A DNA stretch of 64,000 bases from Catellatospora tritici (GTDB lineage Bacteria > Actinomycetota > Actinomycetes > Mycobacteriales > Micromonosporaceae): positions 1 to 64,000 of the forward strand of contig NZ_JAHRCY010000038.1 in assembly GCF_019083965.1 (NCBI RefSeq). Reading direction: 5' to 3'. This document shows positions 29,938-38,299 of this stretch, piece by piece. Position numbers and translations under genes: made by a program. The stretch's first letter is position 1, and the number at the start of each line of letters is the position of its first letter. The notes beneath the pieces are model-generated. The model was given only the letters and a program-made list of their open reading frames with translations. It ran no database searches and was not told where the DNA came from.

Positions 29938-32169
29938 TCAGTTCAGGTCGAACCGGTCGAGGTCCATGACCTTGGCGAACGCGGCGGCGAAGTCGCGGAC
30001 GAACTTCTCCTTCGCGTCGTCACTGGCGTAGACCTCAGCCAGGGCCCGCAGCTCCGAGTTGGAGCCGAAGAGCAGGTCGACCCGGCTTCCGGTCCACTTG
30101 ACCTGGCCGGTGGCCGCGTCGACGCCCTCGAACGACTCGGCATCCGCGCTGGTCGCCCGCCACGTGGTGCCCAGGTCGAGCAGGTTCACGAAGAAGTCGT
30201 TGGTCAGCGTGCCCGGCTTGTCGGTGAGCACGCCCACGGTCGACTGCTTGGCGTTGGCGCCCAGCACCCGCAGACCGCCGACGAGCACGGTCATCTCCGG
30301 CGCGCTCAGGTTGAGCAGGTTCGCCTTGTCCACCAGCAGGAACTCGGCCGGCAGGCGGTGGCCCTTGCCCAGGTGGTTGCGGAAGCCGTCCGCCGTCGGC
30401 TCCAGCGGGGCGAACGACTCCACGTCGGTCTGCTCCGGCGAAGCGTCGGTGCGGCCCGGCGTGAACGGCACCTCCACCGCGAATCCGGCGGCGCCGGCGG
30501 CCTGCTCGACGGCGGCACCGCCGCCCAGCACGATCAGATCGGCCAGCGACACCTTCTTGCCGCCGGTCTGCGCGGCGTTGAAGGATTCCTGGATCTTCCC
30601 CAGGGTGTGCAGCACCCGCGGCAGCTCGTCGGGGTTGTTGACCTCCCAGCCGCGCTGTGGCTCCAGCCGGATACGGGCACCGTTGGCGCCGCCCCGCTTG
30701 TCGCTGCCGCGGAACGTCGACGCCGACGCCCACGCGGTGGAGACCAGGTCGGACACCGACAGCCCGGAGGCGAGGATCTGGGCCTTGAGCTGCGCCACGT
30801 CAGCTGCGCCGACGAGCTCGTGGTCCACCGCCGGGACCGGGTCCTGCCAGATCAGCACCTCGGCCGGGACCTCGGCGCCCAGGTAGCGGGCGATCGGGCC
30901 CATGTCGCGGTGGGTCAGCTTGAACCATGCGCGGGCGAAGGCGTCGGCGAACGCCTCCTGGTCGGCCAGGAACCGGCGCGAGATCTGCTCGTAGACCGGG
31001 TCGAACCGCAGCGACAGGTCGGTGGTCAGCATCGTCGGGGCGTGGCTCTTGGCCGCGTCGTGCGCGTCCGGCACGGTGCCCGCGCCCGCGCCGTCCTTCG
31101 GCTTCCACTGGTGCGCACCGGCGGGGCTCTTGCTCAGCTCCCACTCGTACCCGAAAAGGATCTGGAAGAAGCTGTTGTCCCACGCGATCGGCGTGTTCGT
31201 CCAGGCGCCCTCGAGGCCGCTGGTGATCGTGTCGCCGCCCTTGCCGGTGCCGAAGCTGTTCCGCCAGCCCAGGCCCTGCTCCTCCAGCGGCGCGCCCTCC
31301 GGCTCCGGGCCGACGTGGTCGGTCGTGCCCGCACCGTGGGTCTTGCCGAACGTGTGGCCACCGGCGATCAGCGCGACGGTCTCCTCGTCGTTCATCGCCA
31401 TGCGGGCGAACGTCTCGCGGATGTCACGGGCCGCGGCCAGCGGGTCCGGGTTGCCGTTCGGGCCCTCCGGGTTGACGTAGATCAGACCCATCTGGACCGC
31501 CGCGAGCGGGTTCTCCAGCTCGCGGTCGCCGGTGTAGCGCGAGTCGCCCAGCCAGGTGGTCTCCGGGCCCCAGTAGACGTCCTCGTCCGGCTCCCACACG
31601 TCGGGGCGGCCACCGGCGAAGCCGAAGGTCTTGAAGCCCATCGACTCCAGGGCCACGTTGCCGGCCAGGATCATCAGGTCGGCCCAGGAGATGGCCTGAC
31701 CGTACTTCTTCTTGACCGGCCACAGCAGCCGGCGGGCCTTGTCCAGGTTGCCGTTGTCCGGCCAGCTGTTGAGCGGCGCGAAGCGCTGCTGCCCGGCCCC
31801 GGCGCCACCACGGCCGTCACTGATGCGGTACGTGCCCGCGCTGTGCCACGCCATCCGGATCATGAACGGGCCGTAGTGGCCGTAGTCGGCGGGCCAGAAG
31901 TCCTGCGAGGTCGTGAGCACCTCGGCGACGTCGCGCTTGACGGCCGCGAGGTCGAGGGCCTGGAACGCCTTGGCGTAATCGAACTGCTCGCCGAGCGGGT
32001 TGGCCACGGCGGGATTCTTCGCGAGGATCTTCAGGTTGAGCTGGTTCGGCCACCAGCCGCGGTTACCGCCACCCTGGGTCGGGTGAGGGGCGCGTCCGTG
32101 CGCGACCGGGCAACGGGACTCGGCCCCCGCCTCCGCGTCGTGGACTACGGCGTCGTGGTTCTCGGACAT
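29938..32169 (-). CDS. katG: Catalase-peroxidase
   Basis: 743 residues from ATG 32169 (GGAAGGA upstream), normal family length with the two peroxidase-like halves. N-half active site: distal Trp/His in MIRMAWHSAGTYR; the Tyr of the Met-Tyr-Trp adduct in GLIYVNPEGPNGNPDP; the adduct Met in RMAMNDEETVALI; the proximal heme His in GGHTFGKTHGAG. The C-half (from about 420) lacks heme ligands, as in all KatG. Degrades hydrogen peroxide and organic peroxides; cytosolic. Second gene of furA-katG (32-nt gap), controlled by FurA. Confidence 0.97.
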   Translation of the reverse strand: MSENHDAVVHDAEAGAESRCPVAHGRAPHPTQGGGNRGWWPNQLNLKILAKNPAVANPLGEQFDYAKAFQALDLAAVKRDVAEVLTTSQDFWPADYGHYGPFMIRMAWHSAGTYRISDGRGGAGAGQQRFAPLNSWPDNGNLDKARRLLWPVKKKYGQAISWADLMILAGNVALESMGFKTFGFAGGRPDVWEPDEDVYWGPETTWLGDSRYTGDRELENPLAAVQMGLIYVNPEGPNGNPDPLAAARDIRETFARMAMNDEETVALIAGGHTFGKTHGAGTTDHVGPEPEGAPLEEQGLGWRNSFGTGKGGDTITSGLEGAWTNTPIAWDNSFFQILFGYEWELSKSPAGAHQWKPKDGAGAGTVPDAHDAAKSHAPTMLTTDLSLRFDPVYEQISRRFLADQEAFADAFARAWFKLTHRDMGPIARYLGAEVPAEVLIWQDPVPAVDHELVGAADVAQLKAQILASGLSVSDLVSTAWASASTFRGSDKRGGANGARIRLEPQRGWEVNNPDELPRVLHTLGKIQESFNAAQTGGKKVSLADLIVLGGGAAVEQAAGAAGFAVEVPFTPGRTDASPEQTDVESFAPLEPTADGFRNHLGKGHRLPAEFLLVDKANLLNLSAPEMTVLVGGLRVLGANAKQSTVGVLTDKPGTLTNDFFVNLLDLGTTWRATSADAESFEGVDAATGQVKWTGSRVDLLFGSNSELRALAEVYASDDAKEKFVRDFAAAFAKVMDLDRFDLN

Positions 32170-32201
32170 GCAATTCCTTCCGTGACTTTGCGACAGGGCG
32201 A

Positions 32202-32633
32202 TCAGGAGTCGCCGGTGGTGGAACAGCCGGGGCACAGGCCCCAGTACACGACCTCGGCCTCGTCGATCACGAAGCCGTTGTCGTCGGACGCGGTGAGGCA
32301 GGGCGCCCCGCCGACGGCGCAGTCGACGTCGGCGATGAGCCCGCACGACCGGCACACCGTGTGGTGGTGGTTGTCCCCGACCCGCGACTCGTAGCGGGCC
32401 GGAGAGCCGGACGGTTGGATGCGGCGCACCAGACCCGCGGCCGTGAGCGCGTGCAGGCCGTCGTACACGGCCTGGTGGGACACCTCGGGCAGGTCCGTGC
32501 GCACGACCCCGATGATCGAGTCGGTGTCGGCGTGCGGATGCGCGAAGACCGCGCTGAGCACCGCCAGCCGTGGCCGGGTCACCCGTAACGCGGCCCCGCG
32601 GAGCATCTGCTCGAAGTCCCGGGTCGTGGCCAC
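32202..32633 (-). CDS. furA: Fur-family peroxide/iron-responsive repressor
   Basis: 143 residues from GTG 32633; the frame continues upstream but a promoter ends 7 nt before this GTG. Winged helix LRGAALRVTRPRLAVLSAVF.. VSHQAVYDGLHALTAAGLVRR; metal region HHHTVCRSCG and a second CxxC (CPGCS) for structural zinc. Matches mycobacterial-type FurA that represses katG and itself; oxidation or metal loss releases it (family knowledge). Confidence 0.93.
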   Translation of the reverse strand: MATTRDFEQMLRGAALRVTRPRLAVLSAVFAHPHADTDSIIGVVRTDLPEVSHQAVYDGLHALTAAGLVRRIQPSGSPARYESRVGDNHHHTVCRSCGLIADVDCAVGGAPCLTASDDNGFVIDEAEVVYWGLCPGCSTTGDS

Positions 32634-32640
32634 GTCTCGC

Positions 32641-32669
32641 AGTCTGGTCTGTTTTCTGGAATCAGTCAA
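32641..32669 (-). promoter_or_regulatory. furA-katG promoter, predicted leaderless
   Basis: TTGACT (32669-32664), 17-bp spacer, CAGACT (32646-32641). GTG 32633 lies 7 nt past the -10, at the predicted transcription start, so furA mRNA should have no leader. The AT-rich stretch around 32648-32675 is the likely FurA site. Confidence 0.6.
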
Positions 32670-32767
32670 GAAACGGCGACGAGGTCGCGGACACTTCACA
32701 GATTATTCGCAAAGACTATGAAAATGGGGGTGACCAACTCCCCCCTCATGATCGCTGTAGTTTCGCG

Positions 32768-32820
32768 GAAACTGCAGCCAAGCGAGCCAAGATTCCAGCA
32801 CTTTCCCCGAAACTGCAGCC
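32768..32820. repeat. Direct repeat GAAACTGCAGCC x2
   Basis: Perfect 12-bp copies at 32768-32779 and 32809-32820, 41 bp apart, each preceded by a related TTTCGCG/TTTCCCC segment and containing the CTGCAG palindrome. Function unknown. Confidence 0.6.
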
Positions 32821-32901
32821 GCAGTCGGGCACCACGCGGCCCACGGTTCGTGGTGGCGGCCGTCGATCAGGAAGTGGTGCCGGCGACACGCCGACGAGCC
32901 G

Positions 32902-32923
32902 TGCCATAGGTTCATGATCGACC
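32902..32923. repeat. Dispersed intergenic repeat, copy B
   Basis: TGCCATAGGTTCATGATCGA plus CC, 19 of 22 identical to 18010-18031. It overlaps the 3' end of the decayed gene at 32912-33226 and supplies its stop codon. Confidence 0.55.
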
Positions 32924-33226
32924 AGGCAGGGGGCGGGCGGGAGCCGACCACCCTTGCCGACGGCCGGTGGGATCAGGGCCCAGGAACGCCTCCCCGTGCG
33001 CCTGGTCAGGCAGCGCGACCTTGACCACCTGGCGCAGGGCGGGCTGGCCGCCGATGTTGACCACGTCCGCGTCGATCAGGGTGCCGCCCTGGTCGGCGGC
33101 CATCGCGGTCATCCCCCGCCGCAGGGCGGGGCGGTCGGTCAGGGCGGCGGGCAGGTCGGGGACGAGGTCGAAGTGGACCGCCCGGACCACGACACCCGCG
33201 TCGTCGGCCCACGCGTCCTGCTCCAC
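32912..33226 (-). pseudogene. Truncated gene remnant, conserved-looking hypothetical
   Basis: From GTG 33226, 104 codons. The reading LVEQDAWADDAGVVVRAVHF, then MTAMAADQGGTLIDADVVNI and GGQPALRQVVKVALPDQAHG has the composition of a real protein, and the frame continues upstream as RHPFRNLDLPGCRLV to an in-frame stop near 33318 without a start codon. After HGEAFLGP the sequence turns into Pro/Arg/Ser-rich noise and ends in the dispersed repeat. It therefore lacks both ends. Alternatively a short expressed gene from GTG 33226, but no ribosome site is seen. Confidence 0.45.
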
Positions 33227-33359
33227 GAGTCGGCAGCCCGGCAGATCGAGGTTGCGGAAGGGGTGTCTGGGCCAGGATCTTGGGCCCGGCGATCGAATCG
33301 CGCTGTCTGCAACAGATCAGGAGCGACCGGCGTACTCAGTGGGTGGGAGGTGGCGAACT

Positions 33360-33863
33360 GTGCCAGATCATTCGTTCGACGAATTCGTACGCGCCACGTT
33401 GCCCGCGCTGCGCCGCTACGCCTACGCCCTGACGGGCTCGGCGGGGCCGGGCGACGACCTGATCCAGGACACGCTGGTGAAGGTCGCGGGAGCGTGGCGG
33501 CGGGTGCGGCGGGACGGCAATCCGGTGGCGTACGCGAAAACGGCGATGCTCAACACGTACCTCAGCGCCTGGCGGGCCCGACGCGGCCGCCCGGAGCTGG
33601 TGCCGCTCGACGTGGACCGGGCCGGTCCCGACTCGTACGGCACCGTCGACCTGCGCGACCAGCTGCGCCGGGCGATGGCCTCGTTGCCGCGCGACCAGCG
33701 CGCGGTGCTGGTGCTCGGTTTCCTGGACGACCTGTCCGACGACCAGATGGCGGCGATGCTGCGCCGCAGACCCGCGACCGTCCGCTCACTGCGCGCCCGC
33801 GGCCTGGCCGCCCTGCGCCGGCAGCTGACCACCGAGACAATGGGAGGGGTGGCCCATGCATGA
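33360..33863 (+). CDS. ECF sigma factor, SigE-like family
   Basis: 167 residues from GTG 33360 (GGGAGG about 9 nt upstream). Region 2 about 8-70 (FDEFVRATLPALRRYAYALTG.. DDLIQDTLVKVAGAWRRV), region 4 about 105-160 (LPRDQRAVLVLGFLDDLSDDQMAAMLRRRPATVRSLRARGLAALR). Belongs to the actinobacterial SigE-type ECF group. The next gene overlaps it by 8 nt and encodes a membrane-anchored protein that is probably its regulator. Confidence 0.92.
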   Translation: MPDHSFDEFVRATLPALRRYAYALTGSAGPGDDLIQDTLVKVAGAWRRVRRDGNPVAYAKTAMLNTYLSAWRARRGRPELVPLDVDRAGPDSYGTVDLRDQLRRAMASLPRDQRAVLVLGFLDDLSDDQMAAMLRRRPATVRSLRARGLAALRRQLTTETMGGVAHA

Positions 33864-35052
33864 TCTTGAGCAGGCGGTACGCGAGGAGGTCGACCGGCTC
33901 GCCACACTGCCGGGCTCGGGCTCGGACGCAATGCTGGCCCGCGTATACCGGCAGCGACGGCGCAACCGTGCCACCACCCTGGCGGCGCTCAGCGTGATCG
34001 CGCTCGTCGCCGCGGCCGCCGGTGCGGTCGCGGTGCTGCGCCCGACGGCGCACCCGGACCCGGCCACGCCGAGCCCGACCGCCGCGATGCGCCTGGTCAC
34101 CCTGCCACTACAGGTCGCCTTCCCCGACGGACAGCACGGATTCGCCATCGCGGAGTCGTGTCAGGACCACGTCTGCCAGGCAATCCTGGCCACGACGGCG
34201 GACGGCGGCGCGAGCTGGACCCCACACCCGGTCACCGGCCTGACCTACCGGGTGGGCGGGCAGGGCCCCCCGGTCGACCTGCACGTGCTCGACCAGCGGA
34301 AAGTGGCGCTGGACGGCGACGACGGCCGAACCCGCTGGTTCACCGGCGATGGCGGGCTGACCTGGGCGCAGCTGCCGAGCGCGCCCAAGGGCACGGTCGC
34401 CGAGATCGCGCCCGGCACCGCGGCCTGGATCCAGGAGGACGCCGACTCGTTCATGGACATCGCGGTGCTCGCGCCCGACGGCACGGCGGCGCTGCTGGCC
34501 ACGCCGCCGCCCACCAAGATGCACTCCGGGGAGCGTGACGTGCGCGTCGCCGCCGACGGCAGCCTCTGGATCTACGGCGGCGACGACCAGCAGACCGTGC
34601 TGTGGCACAGCCGCGACCGCGGTCGCCACTGGGCCCGGATCGTACTGCCCGGGGGGCTGGCCGCACGGCCCTACCGGGGCGGCGACCCGGTGCACACCGA
34701 GCAGGGCAGCATCCTCTACACCGTGGACGGGGTCTCCGGCCGGGTGTGGCGCAGCACCGACGACGGCAGGCACTGGCGGCAACTGCAGGTGCGGCTGCCG
34801 GCGCGACAGACCGACTACGGGCTCGCCGCGGTGGTCCGCTTCGACGGCAGCCTGCTCCTGTTCGACACCGAGCAGGGCAAGCAGTACCAGGTGACGGCCA
34901 CCGGGACGGAGTTCACCGAGACGACCGGGGCGGTGCTGATGACCAGGTCCGGAATCGGCAAGCGGTACCTCCGTACCACCGGTGACGACCCCGACCGACT
35001 GACCGTGCTGCACTCCGCCGACGGCACCAGCTGGACCGAACTGCGGTTCTGA
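33856..35052 (+). CDS. Membrane-anchored beta-propeller (BNR-like) protein, candidate anti-sigma partner
   Basis: 398 residues from ATG 33856 (overlaps the sigma gene). A 41-residue basic cytosolic N-terminus (MHDLEQAVREEVDRLATLP), one membrane helix about 42-62 (TTLAALSVIALVAAAAGAVAV), a Pro/Thr linker, then an extracytoplasmic domain of Asp-box/BNR-type repeats (ATTADGGASW, FTGDGGLTW, SRDRGRHW, STDDGRHW, HSADGTSW), consistent with a sialidase-like propeller. Translational coupling with an ECF sigma gene suggests a signal-sensing anti-sigma, though the short cytosolic part lacks a zinc anti-sigma motif. Confidence 0.8.
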   Translation: MHDLEQAVREEVDRLATLPGSGSDAMLARVYRQRRRNRATTLAALSVIALVAAAAGAVAVLRPTAHPDPATPSPTAAMRLVTLPLQVAFPDGQHGFAIAESCQDHVCQAILATTADGGASWTPHPVTGLTYRVGGQGPPVDLHVLDQRKVALDGDDGRTRWFTGDGGLTWAQLPSAPKGTVAEIAPGTAAWIQEDADSFMDIAVLAPDGTAALLATPPPTKMHSGERDVRVAADGSLWIYGGDDQQTVLWHSRDRGRHWARIVLPGGLAARPYRGGDPVHTEQGSILYTVDGVSGRVWRSTDDGRHWRQLQVRLPARQTDYGLAAVVRFDGSLLLFDTEQGKQYQVTATGTEFTETTGAVLMTRSGIGKRYLRTTGDDPDRLTVLHSADGTSWTELRF

Positions 35053-35070
35053 CCACGCCCCGGCGACCAG

Positions 35071-35113
35071 GCCGGGTCCGGCCACCGTCATCGACGGCGG
35101 TGCCGGACCCGGC
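35071..35113. terminator. Bidirectional terminator
   Basis: GCCGGGTCCGGC (35071-35082) pairs perfectly with 35102-35113, and CCGTC/GACGG closes an ATC loop inside. Lies between convergent genes. Confidence 0.82.
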
Positions 35114-35129
35114 TGCCGCACCAGACCGG

Positions 35130-35498
35130 TCAGAAACCGGCGAGCAGGTCTCCGCCGACAGCGAGCGCCGCGAGGGCGAGCGCCAGTGCCAGGAGGCCGA
35201 TCAGTGCCGCCGCGGATCCGGCGGCGAACACCGAACGGGTCCTGCGGTGCAACCGGACCAGAGCCAGCACCAGTATCGGGCCGACGAACAGCACGAGCAC
35301 CACGAGCGCCGCCACGCCGATCCACAGCCAAAGGGCCGGGCCCTGCGGCAAGAGGCAGACCTCGAAGCAGCCGCTGTCGGCGGTGGCCAGGTCGCCGACA
35401 GCGAGACAGCCGAGGACCAGTGCGTACCAGCCGATGGCGACCAGGCCGCCGCGTAGGACCCAACCCCGCGTGGGCGAAGAGGGCGGCATCTCCTGCAT
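35130..35498 (-). CDS. Small integral membrane protein
   Basis: 122 residues from ATG 35498 (TTG 35513 and ATG 35489 are alternatives). Three predicted membrane helices: GGLVAIGWYALVLGCLAVG, LWLWIGVAALVVLVLFVGPI, and AALIGLLALALALAALAVGG. Two cysteines (CFEVC) lie in the first extracytoplasmic loop and could form a disulfide. Not recognised as a named family. Lies downstream of the DUF4097 gene behind a terminator, so probably its own unit. Confidence 0.65.
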   Translation of the reverse strand: MQEMPPSSPTRGWVLRGGLVAIGWYALVLGCLAVGDLATADSGCFEVCLLPQGPALWLWIGVAALVVLVLFVGPILVLALVRLHRRTRSVFAAGSAAALIGLLALALALAALAVGGDLLAGF

Positions 35499-35513
35499 CG
35501 TGGCAGTCCCCAA

Positions 35514-35684
35514 TCCGATGACGAACGGTGTCAGCAGGCGGTGGTCTCGCGGTGCACCAGCAGCACGGGTGCCAGGCGCACGGTAACACCGTCCGTCCGG
35601 GCCCGGGGGGCGTCGCCGATCGGGGCCTGCGACACGAAAGCCCCGGGCTCGCCGCAGCGTGCCCGGGGCTTTTCGAGCGAGCCG
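35514..35684. other. Gap holding a terminator
   Basis: 171 bp between two minus-strand genes. Apart from the terminator at 35637-35672 nothing else was identified; a GGGCCCGGGGGG run lies at 35599-35610. Confidence 0.5.
35637..35672. terminator. Intrinsic terminator after the DUF4097 gene
   Basis: AAAGCCCCGGGC (35637-35648) pairs perfectly with GCCCGGGGCTTT (35661-35672) over a 12-nt loop; the A and T runs give U tracts in both directions. It starts 12 nt beyond the DUF4097 stop on the minus strand. Confidence 0.9.
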
Positions 35685-36593
35685 TCAGCCCGCGACGATC
35701 TTTATGCTGCCGCTGGTGGTGACGACCTCGATCGGCACGCCCGCCGCGGACTCCGGCACCTTCACGGTACGGGAGCCGCTGCGCGAGGTGGCGCTGACGC
35801 GGTAGGCACCGTCGCCCTGCGGCACGCTGACGTGCACGCCGCCGCTGGTCGCCTTGGCACTGACGTGCCGTGTCGCCGGGGATGCCGCAATCTTGATCGT
35901 GCCCGACGTGGCCGTGGCGTCGATGTTCTCCGCCACGCTGCGCGACAGGTCGATCCGGCCGGAGCGGGAGGTGGCGGCCAGCGCCGAGGACCGGCTGTCC
36001 ACGGTGATCCGGCCGCTGTCGGTGCTGGCGGTGACCTCACCTGGCTGGCTGGGCCGGTTGTCGATGCTGATGTCACCGGAGTTCGTCTTGACATCGACCG
36101 AGCTCGCAAGCCCGGAGAACTTGATCGTGCCCGAATCGGACTGCAGCCGGACCCGGCCCTTGGCGTGCTTGGCCTCGATCACCCCGGAGGCGGTCTCGAC
36201 CCCGACGTCGCCGCTGGTGTGCGCCAGCTCGACCGCGCCGGAGTCGGTGCGCACGCTCACCGGGCCGGACAGCCCGGCGATGTTGGCGCTGGCGGCCGAG
36301 ACCGCCAGCTCCACCACGCAGTCGCGCGGCACGGTCAGTGTGAACCGCACCCGGCGCTGGCGGTACGGGCGCAGCAGCGCCCGTACCGCCGCCGGCCTCG
36401 ACGACTCGGGGTGCCGGATCGTGAGCACCCCGTTTCCGTGGTCGATCCGCAGGGGTTCACCGTCGATCCGGGAGACCTCCAACCGGGCCCCGACGCCGTC
36501 GGATCCCACGATCGTCACCTGTCCACCGACGGTCGACACCTCGACGTGACGTACGGCTTCGAACGAATGCGTTGACGGATGGCGGACGTCCAT
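35685..36593 (-). CDS. DUF4097-family beta-strand repeat protein
   Basis: 302 residues from ATG 36593 (GGAG about 7 nt upstream). After a short N-terminal part it is a ladder of short strands recurring as T(D/A/N)SG(x)I-type units (VRTDSGAVELAHTSGDVGVE, LQSDSGTIKFSG, VKTNSGDISID, ASTDSGRITVD, TATSGTIKIA, VTTSGSIKIVAG), a right-handed beta-helix-like adhesin fold typical of DUF4097. No signal peptide. It lies 40 nt behind the MFS exporter gene and is probably co-transcribed; function unknown. Confidence 0.85.
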   Translation of the reverse strand: MDVRHPSTHSFEAVRHVEVSTVGGQVTIVGSDGVGARLEVSRIDGEPLRIDHGNGVLTIRHPESSRPAAVRALLRPYRQRRVRFTLTVPRDCVVELAVSAASANIAGLSGPVSVRTDSGAVELAHTSGDVGVETASGVIEAKHAKGRVRLQSDSGTIKFSGLASSVDVKTNSGDISIDNRPSQPGEVTASTDSGRITVDSRSSALAATSRSGRIDLSRSVAENIDATATSGTIKIAASPATRHVSAKATSGGVHVSVPQGDGAYRVSATSRSGSRTVKVPESAAGVPIEVVTTSGSIKIVAG

Positions 36594-36633
36594 GACAGGT
36601 CTCCTCAGGTCGGGACTCGGCGGGAAGGTGGTT

Positions 36634-38214
36634 TCAGCTCGCGACCGGCTCGGCAGCGGGCTCGACGACCTCGTCCTCGGCGTCCGGCTGCTGGTCGGCG
36701 TAGGACACGTGGCGCAGTTTGGCGATGGTGAACAGGGCCGCCAGCACCGCGACCGCGATGCCGATGTAGGCGGTGAGGTTCAGCGAGTCGACGAACGAGT
36801 CCAGCGCGGCCGCGAGCACCGGTCCGCCGATCTGCGGGGGCAGGCTCTGGGCGATCACGAACGCGCCGCCGAGGGTCTCCTGCACCGCGCCGCGCAGGTT
36901 CTCCGGCACGGTGGCCAGCACGTTCGGGTCGAAGCCGTCGCGGAACAGGTAGGCCCCGACGCTGCCGAAGAAGGCCACGCCGAGCGCGCCGCCGAACTCC
37001 TGGCAGGTCTTCTGCAGGGCCGCGACCGAACCGGCGCGGTCCTCCGGGCCGACGGCGACCACGAAGTCGGTCATCAGCGCCAGCACGCTGGAGGAGCCCG
37101 CGCTGATCAGCGCCACGCCGACGAGCACGAGGGCGAGGTCGTGACCGGTGGTGAGCTGGGTCATCAGCACGTATCCGACCGCGATCATGAGGAACGAGGC
37201 GGCGAACACGTACGCGGGGCGGACCTTGTTGACGATCTGGGCGGCCAACGGCGCGGACATGCCGGTCAGCGGCAGGGTGGCCAGGCTCCACAGCGCCGCG
37301 TGCAGCGGCTCCAGGCCGAGCACCACCAGCAGGTACTGCATGCTGAACAGGCCGAAGCCGATCACGCACAGGAACGCCACGGCGCTGAGCACCAGCGCCG
37401 GACCGAAGCCCTTGTAGCGGAACATGGCCGGGTCGATCATCGGGTTCTCGAGGTGGCGCTGCCGGTAGATGAAGGCGATCGCGATCACGATGCCGACGCC
37501 CAGGCTGATGGCGGGCCACAGTTCGTACCCGTTGATGATCAGTTCCTTGACGCCCCAGATCAGCGAGACCATCCCGGCGATGGACAGGATGGAGCTGAGC
37601 ACGTCGAACCGGCCGATCTCATCGCGGGAGCGGCGCGACTCCGGCGCCAGCAGCCGAATGACGATCATGAGGATGACCACGACCGGCGCGTTGATCAGGA
37701 AGATCGAGCCCCACCAGTAGTTCTGCAGCAGCAGGCCGCTGATGACCGGACCCAGGCTCAGACCGGCGGCGGTGCCGATCGACCAGGTCGCGATGGCCGA
37801 GCGGCGCTGCTTCGGGTCGCGGAACAGGGTGCGCACCAGCGCCAGCGCGGACGGCATCTGCGTCGCCGCGGCCAGACCCTGGATGGCCCGCGCGGTGATC
37901 AACATCTCCGGGCTGGTCGAGTAGGCGGCCATGACCGAGGCGGCACCGAACACCAGCGCGCCGATGATCAGCAACCGGCGGCGGCCGATGAGGTCGCCGA
38001 TGTTGCCCATGGTGATCACGGTGGACGCCAGGATGAAGCCATAGATGTCGATGATCCAAAGCTGCTGCGCGCTGCTGGGCTGCAGAATCTCCGCGATCGG
38101 GGGGACCGCGAAGTAGAGCACGGTGATGTCCATACCGATGAGCAAGGGCGGGAGCATGAGCGCGACGAGCGCGATCCACTCCTTGCGGCCGGCGAGGGGC
38201 TCGGTCGATGTCAT
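36634..38214 (-). CDS. MFS drug exporter, DHA2 (14-helix) family
   Basis: 526 residues from ATG 38214; an upstream ATG 38271 is in frame but precedes the promoter. Fourteen predicted membrane helices. Motif C-type features: LDGTIVNVALP-like first helix region (LLIGMDITVLYFAVPPIAEIL), motif A GNIGDLIGRRRLLIIG, and GTAAGLSLGPVISGLLLQNYWW. Proton-coupled efflux of hydrophobic compounds. Divergent from a tetR gene and next to the PKS terminus, so likely exports the polyketide or gives resistance to it. Confidence 0.92.
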   Translation of the reverse strand: MTSTEPLAGRKEWIALVALMLPPLLIGMDITVLYFAVPPIAEILQPSSAQQLWIIDIYGFILASTVITMGNIGDLIGRRRLLIIGALVFGAASVMAAYSTSPEMLITARAIQGLAAATQMPSALALVRTLFRDPKQRRSAIATWSIGTAAGLSLGPVISGLLLQNYWWGSIFLINAPVVVILMIVIRLLAPESRRSRDEIGRFDVLSSILSIAGMVSLIWGVKELIINGYELWPAISLGVGIVIAIAFIYRQRHLENPMIDPAMFRYKGFGPALVLSAVAFLCVIGFGLFSMQYLLVVLGLEPLHAALWSLATLPLTGMSAPLAAQIVNKVRPAYVFAASFLMIAVGYVLMTQLTTGHDLALVLVGVALISAGSSSVLALMTDFVVAVGPEDRAGSVAALQKTCQEFGGALGVAFFGSVGAYLFRDGFDPNVLATVPENLRGAVQETLGGAFVIAQSLPPQIGGPVLAAALDSFVDSLNLTAYIGIAVAVLAALFTIAKLRHVSYADQQPDAEDEVVEPAAEPVAS

Positions 38215-38221
38215 GGGCGAA

Positions 38222-38227
38222 AGTATA
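38222..38227 (-). promoter_or_regulatory. -10 element of the MFS gene, leaderless
   Basis: TATACT on the minus strand (38227-38222), then 7 nt to ATG 38214 and no ribosome site. The local sequence GTATATAC (38223-38230) is a palindrome overlapping the -10, a possible TetR half-site region; a further ATACG/CGTAT pair flanks the centre of the divergent gap. Confidence 0.55.
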
Positions 38228-38299
38228 TACATACGTTCCACACAAGTGTCCATGCCAAGCGTATAAGACATCTGTCTGAATCATGCTAGGGTGAACAAC

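Larger units (their letters stand above)
32670..33359. other. Gene-poor gap between furA and the sigma factor
   Basis: About 690 bp. It holds the 12-bp direct repeat at 32768-32820, copy B of the dispersed repeat, a decayed gene (32912-33226) and the sigma factor leader. Small open frames at 32703-32951 and 32718-32909 lack supporting signals. Confidence 0.6.

Noticed and set aside
32703..32951. 82-codon minus-strand frame in the furA upstream gap
   Set aside because: No ribosome site or homology-like segments; it runs through the direct repeat and the dispersed repeat.
32160..33360. Insertion sequence or transposase remnant in the gene-poor gap
   Set aside because: No terminal inverted repeats, target duplications or transposase motifs could be found; only a short dispersed palindrome.
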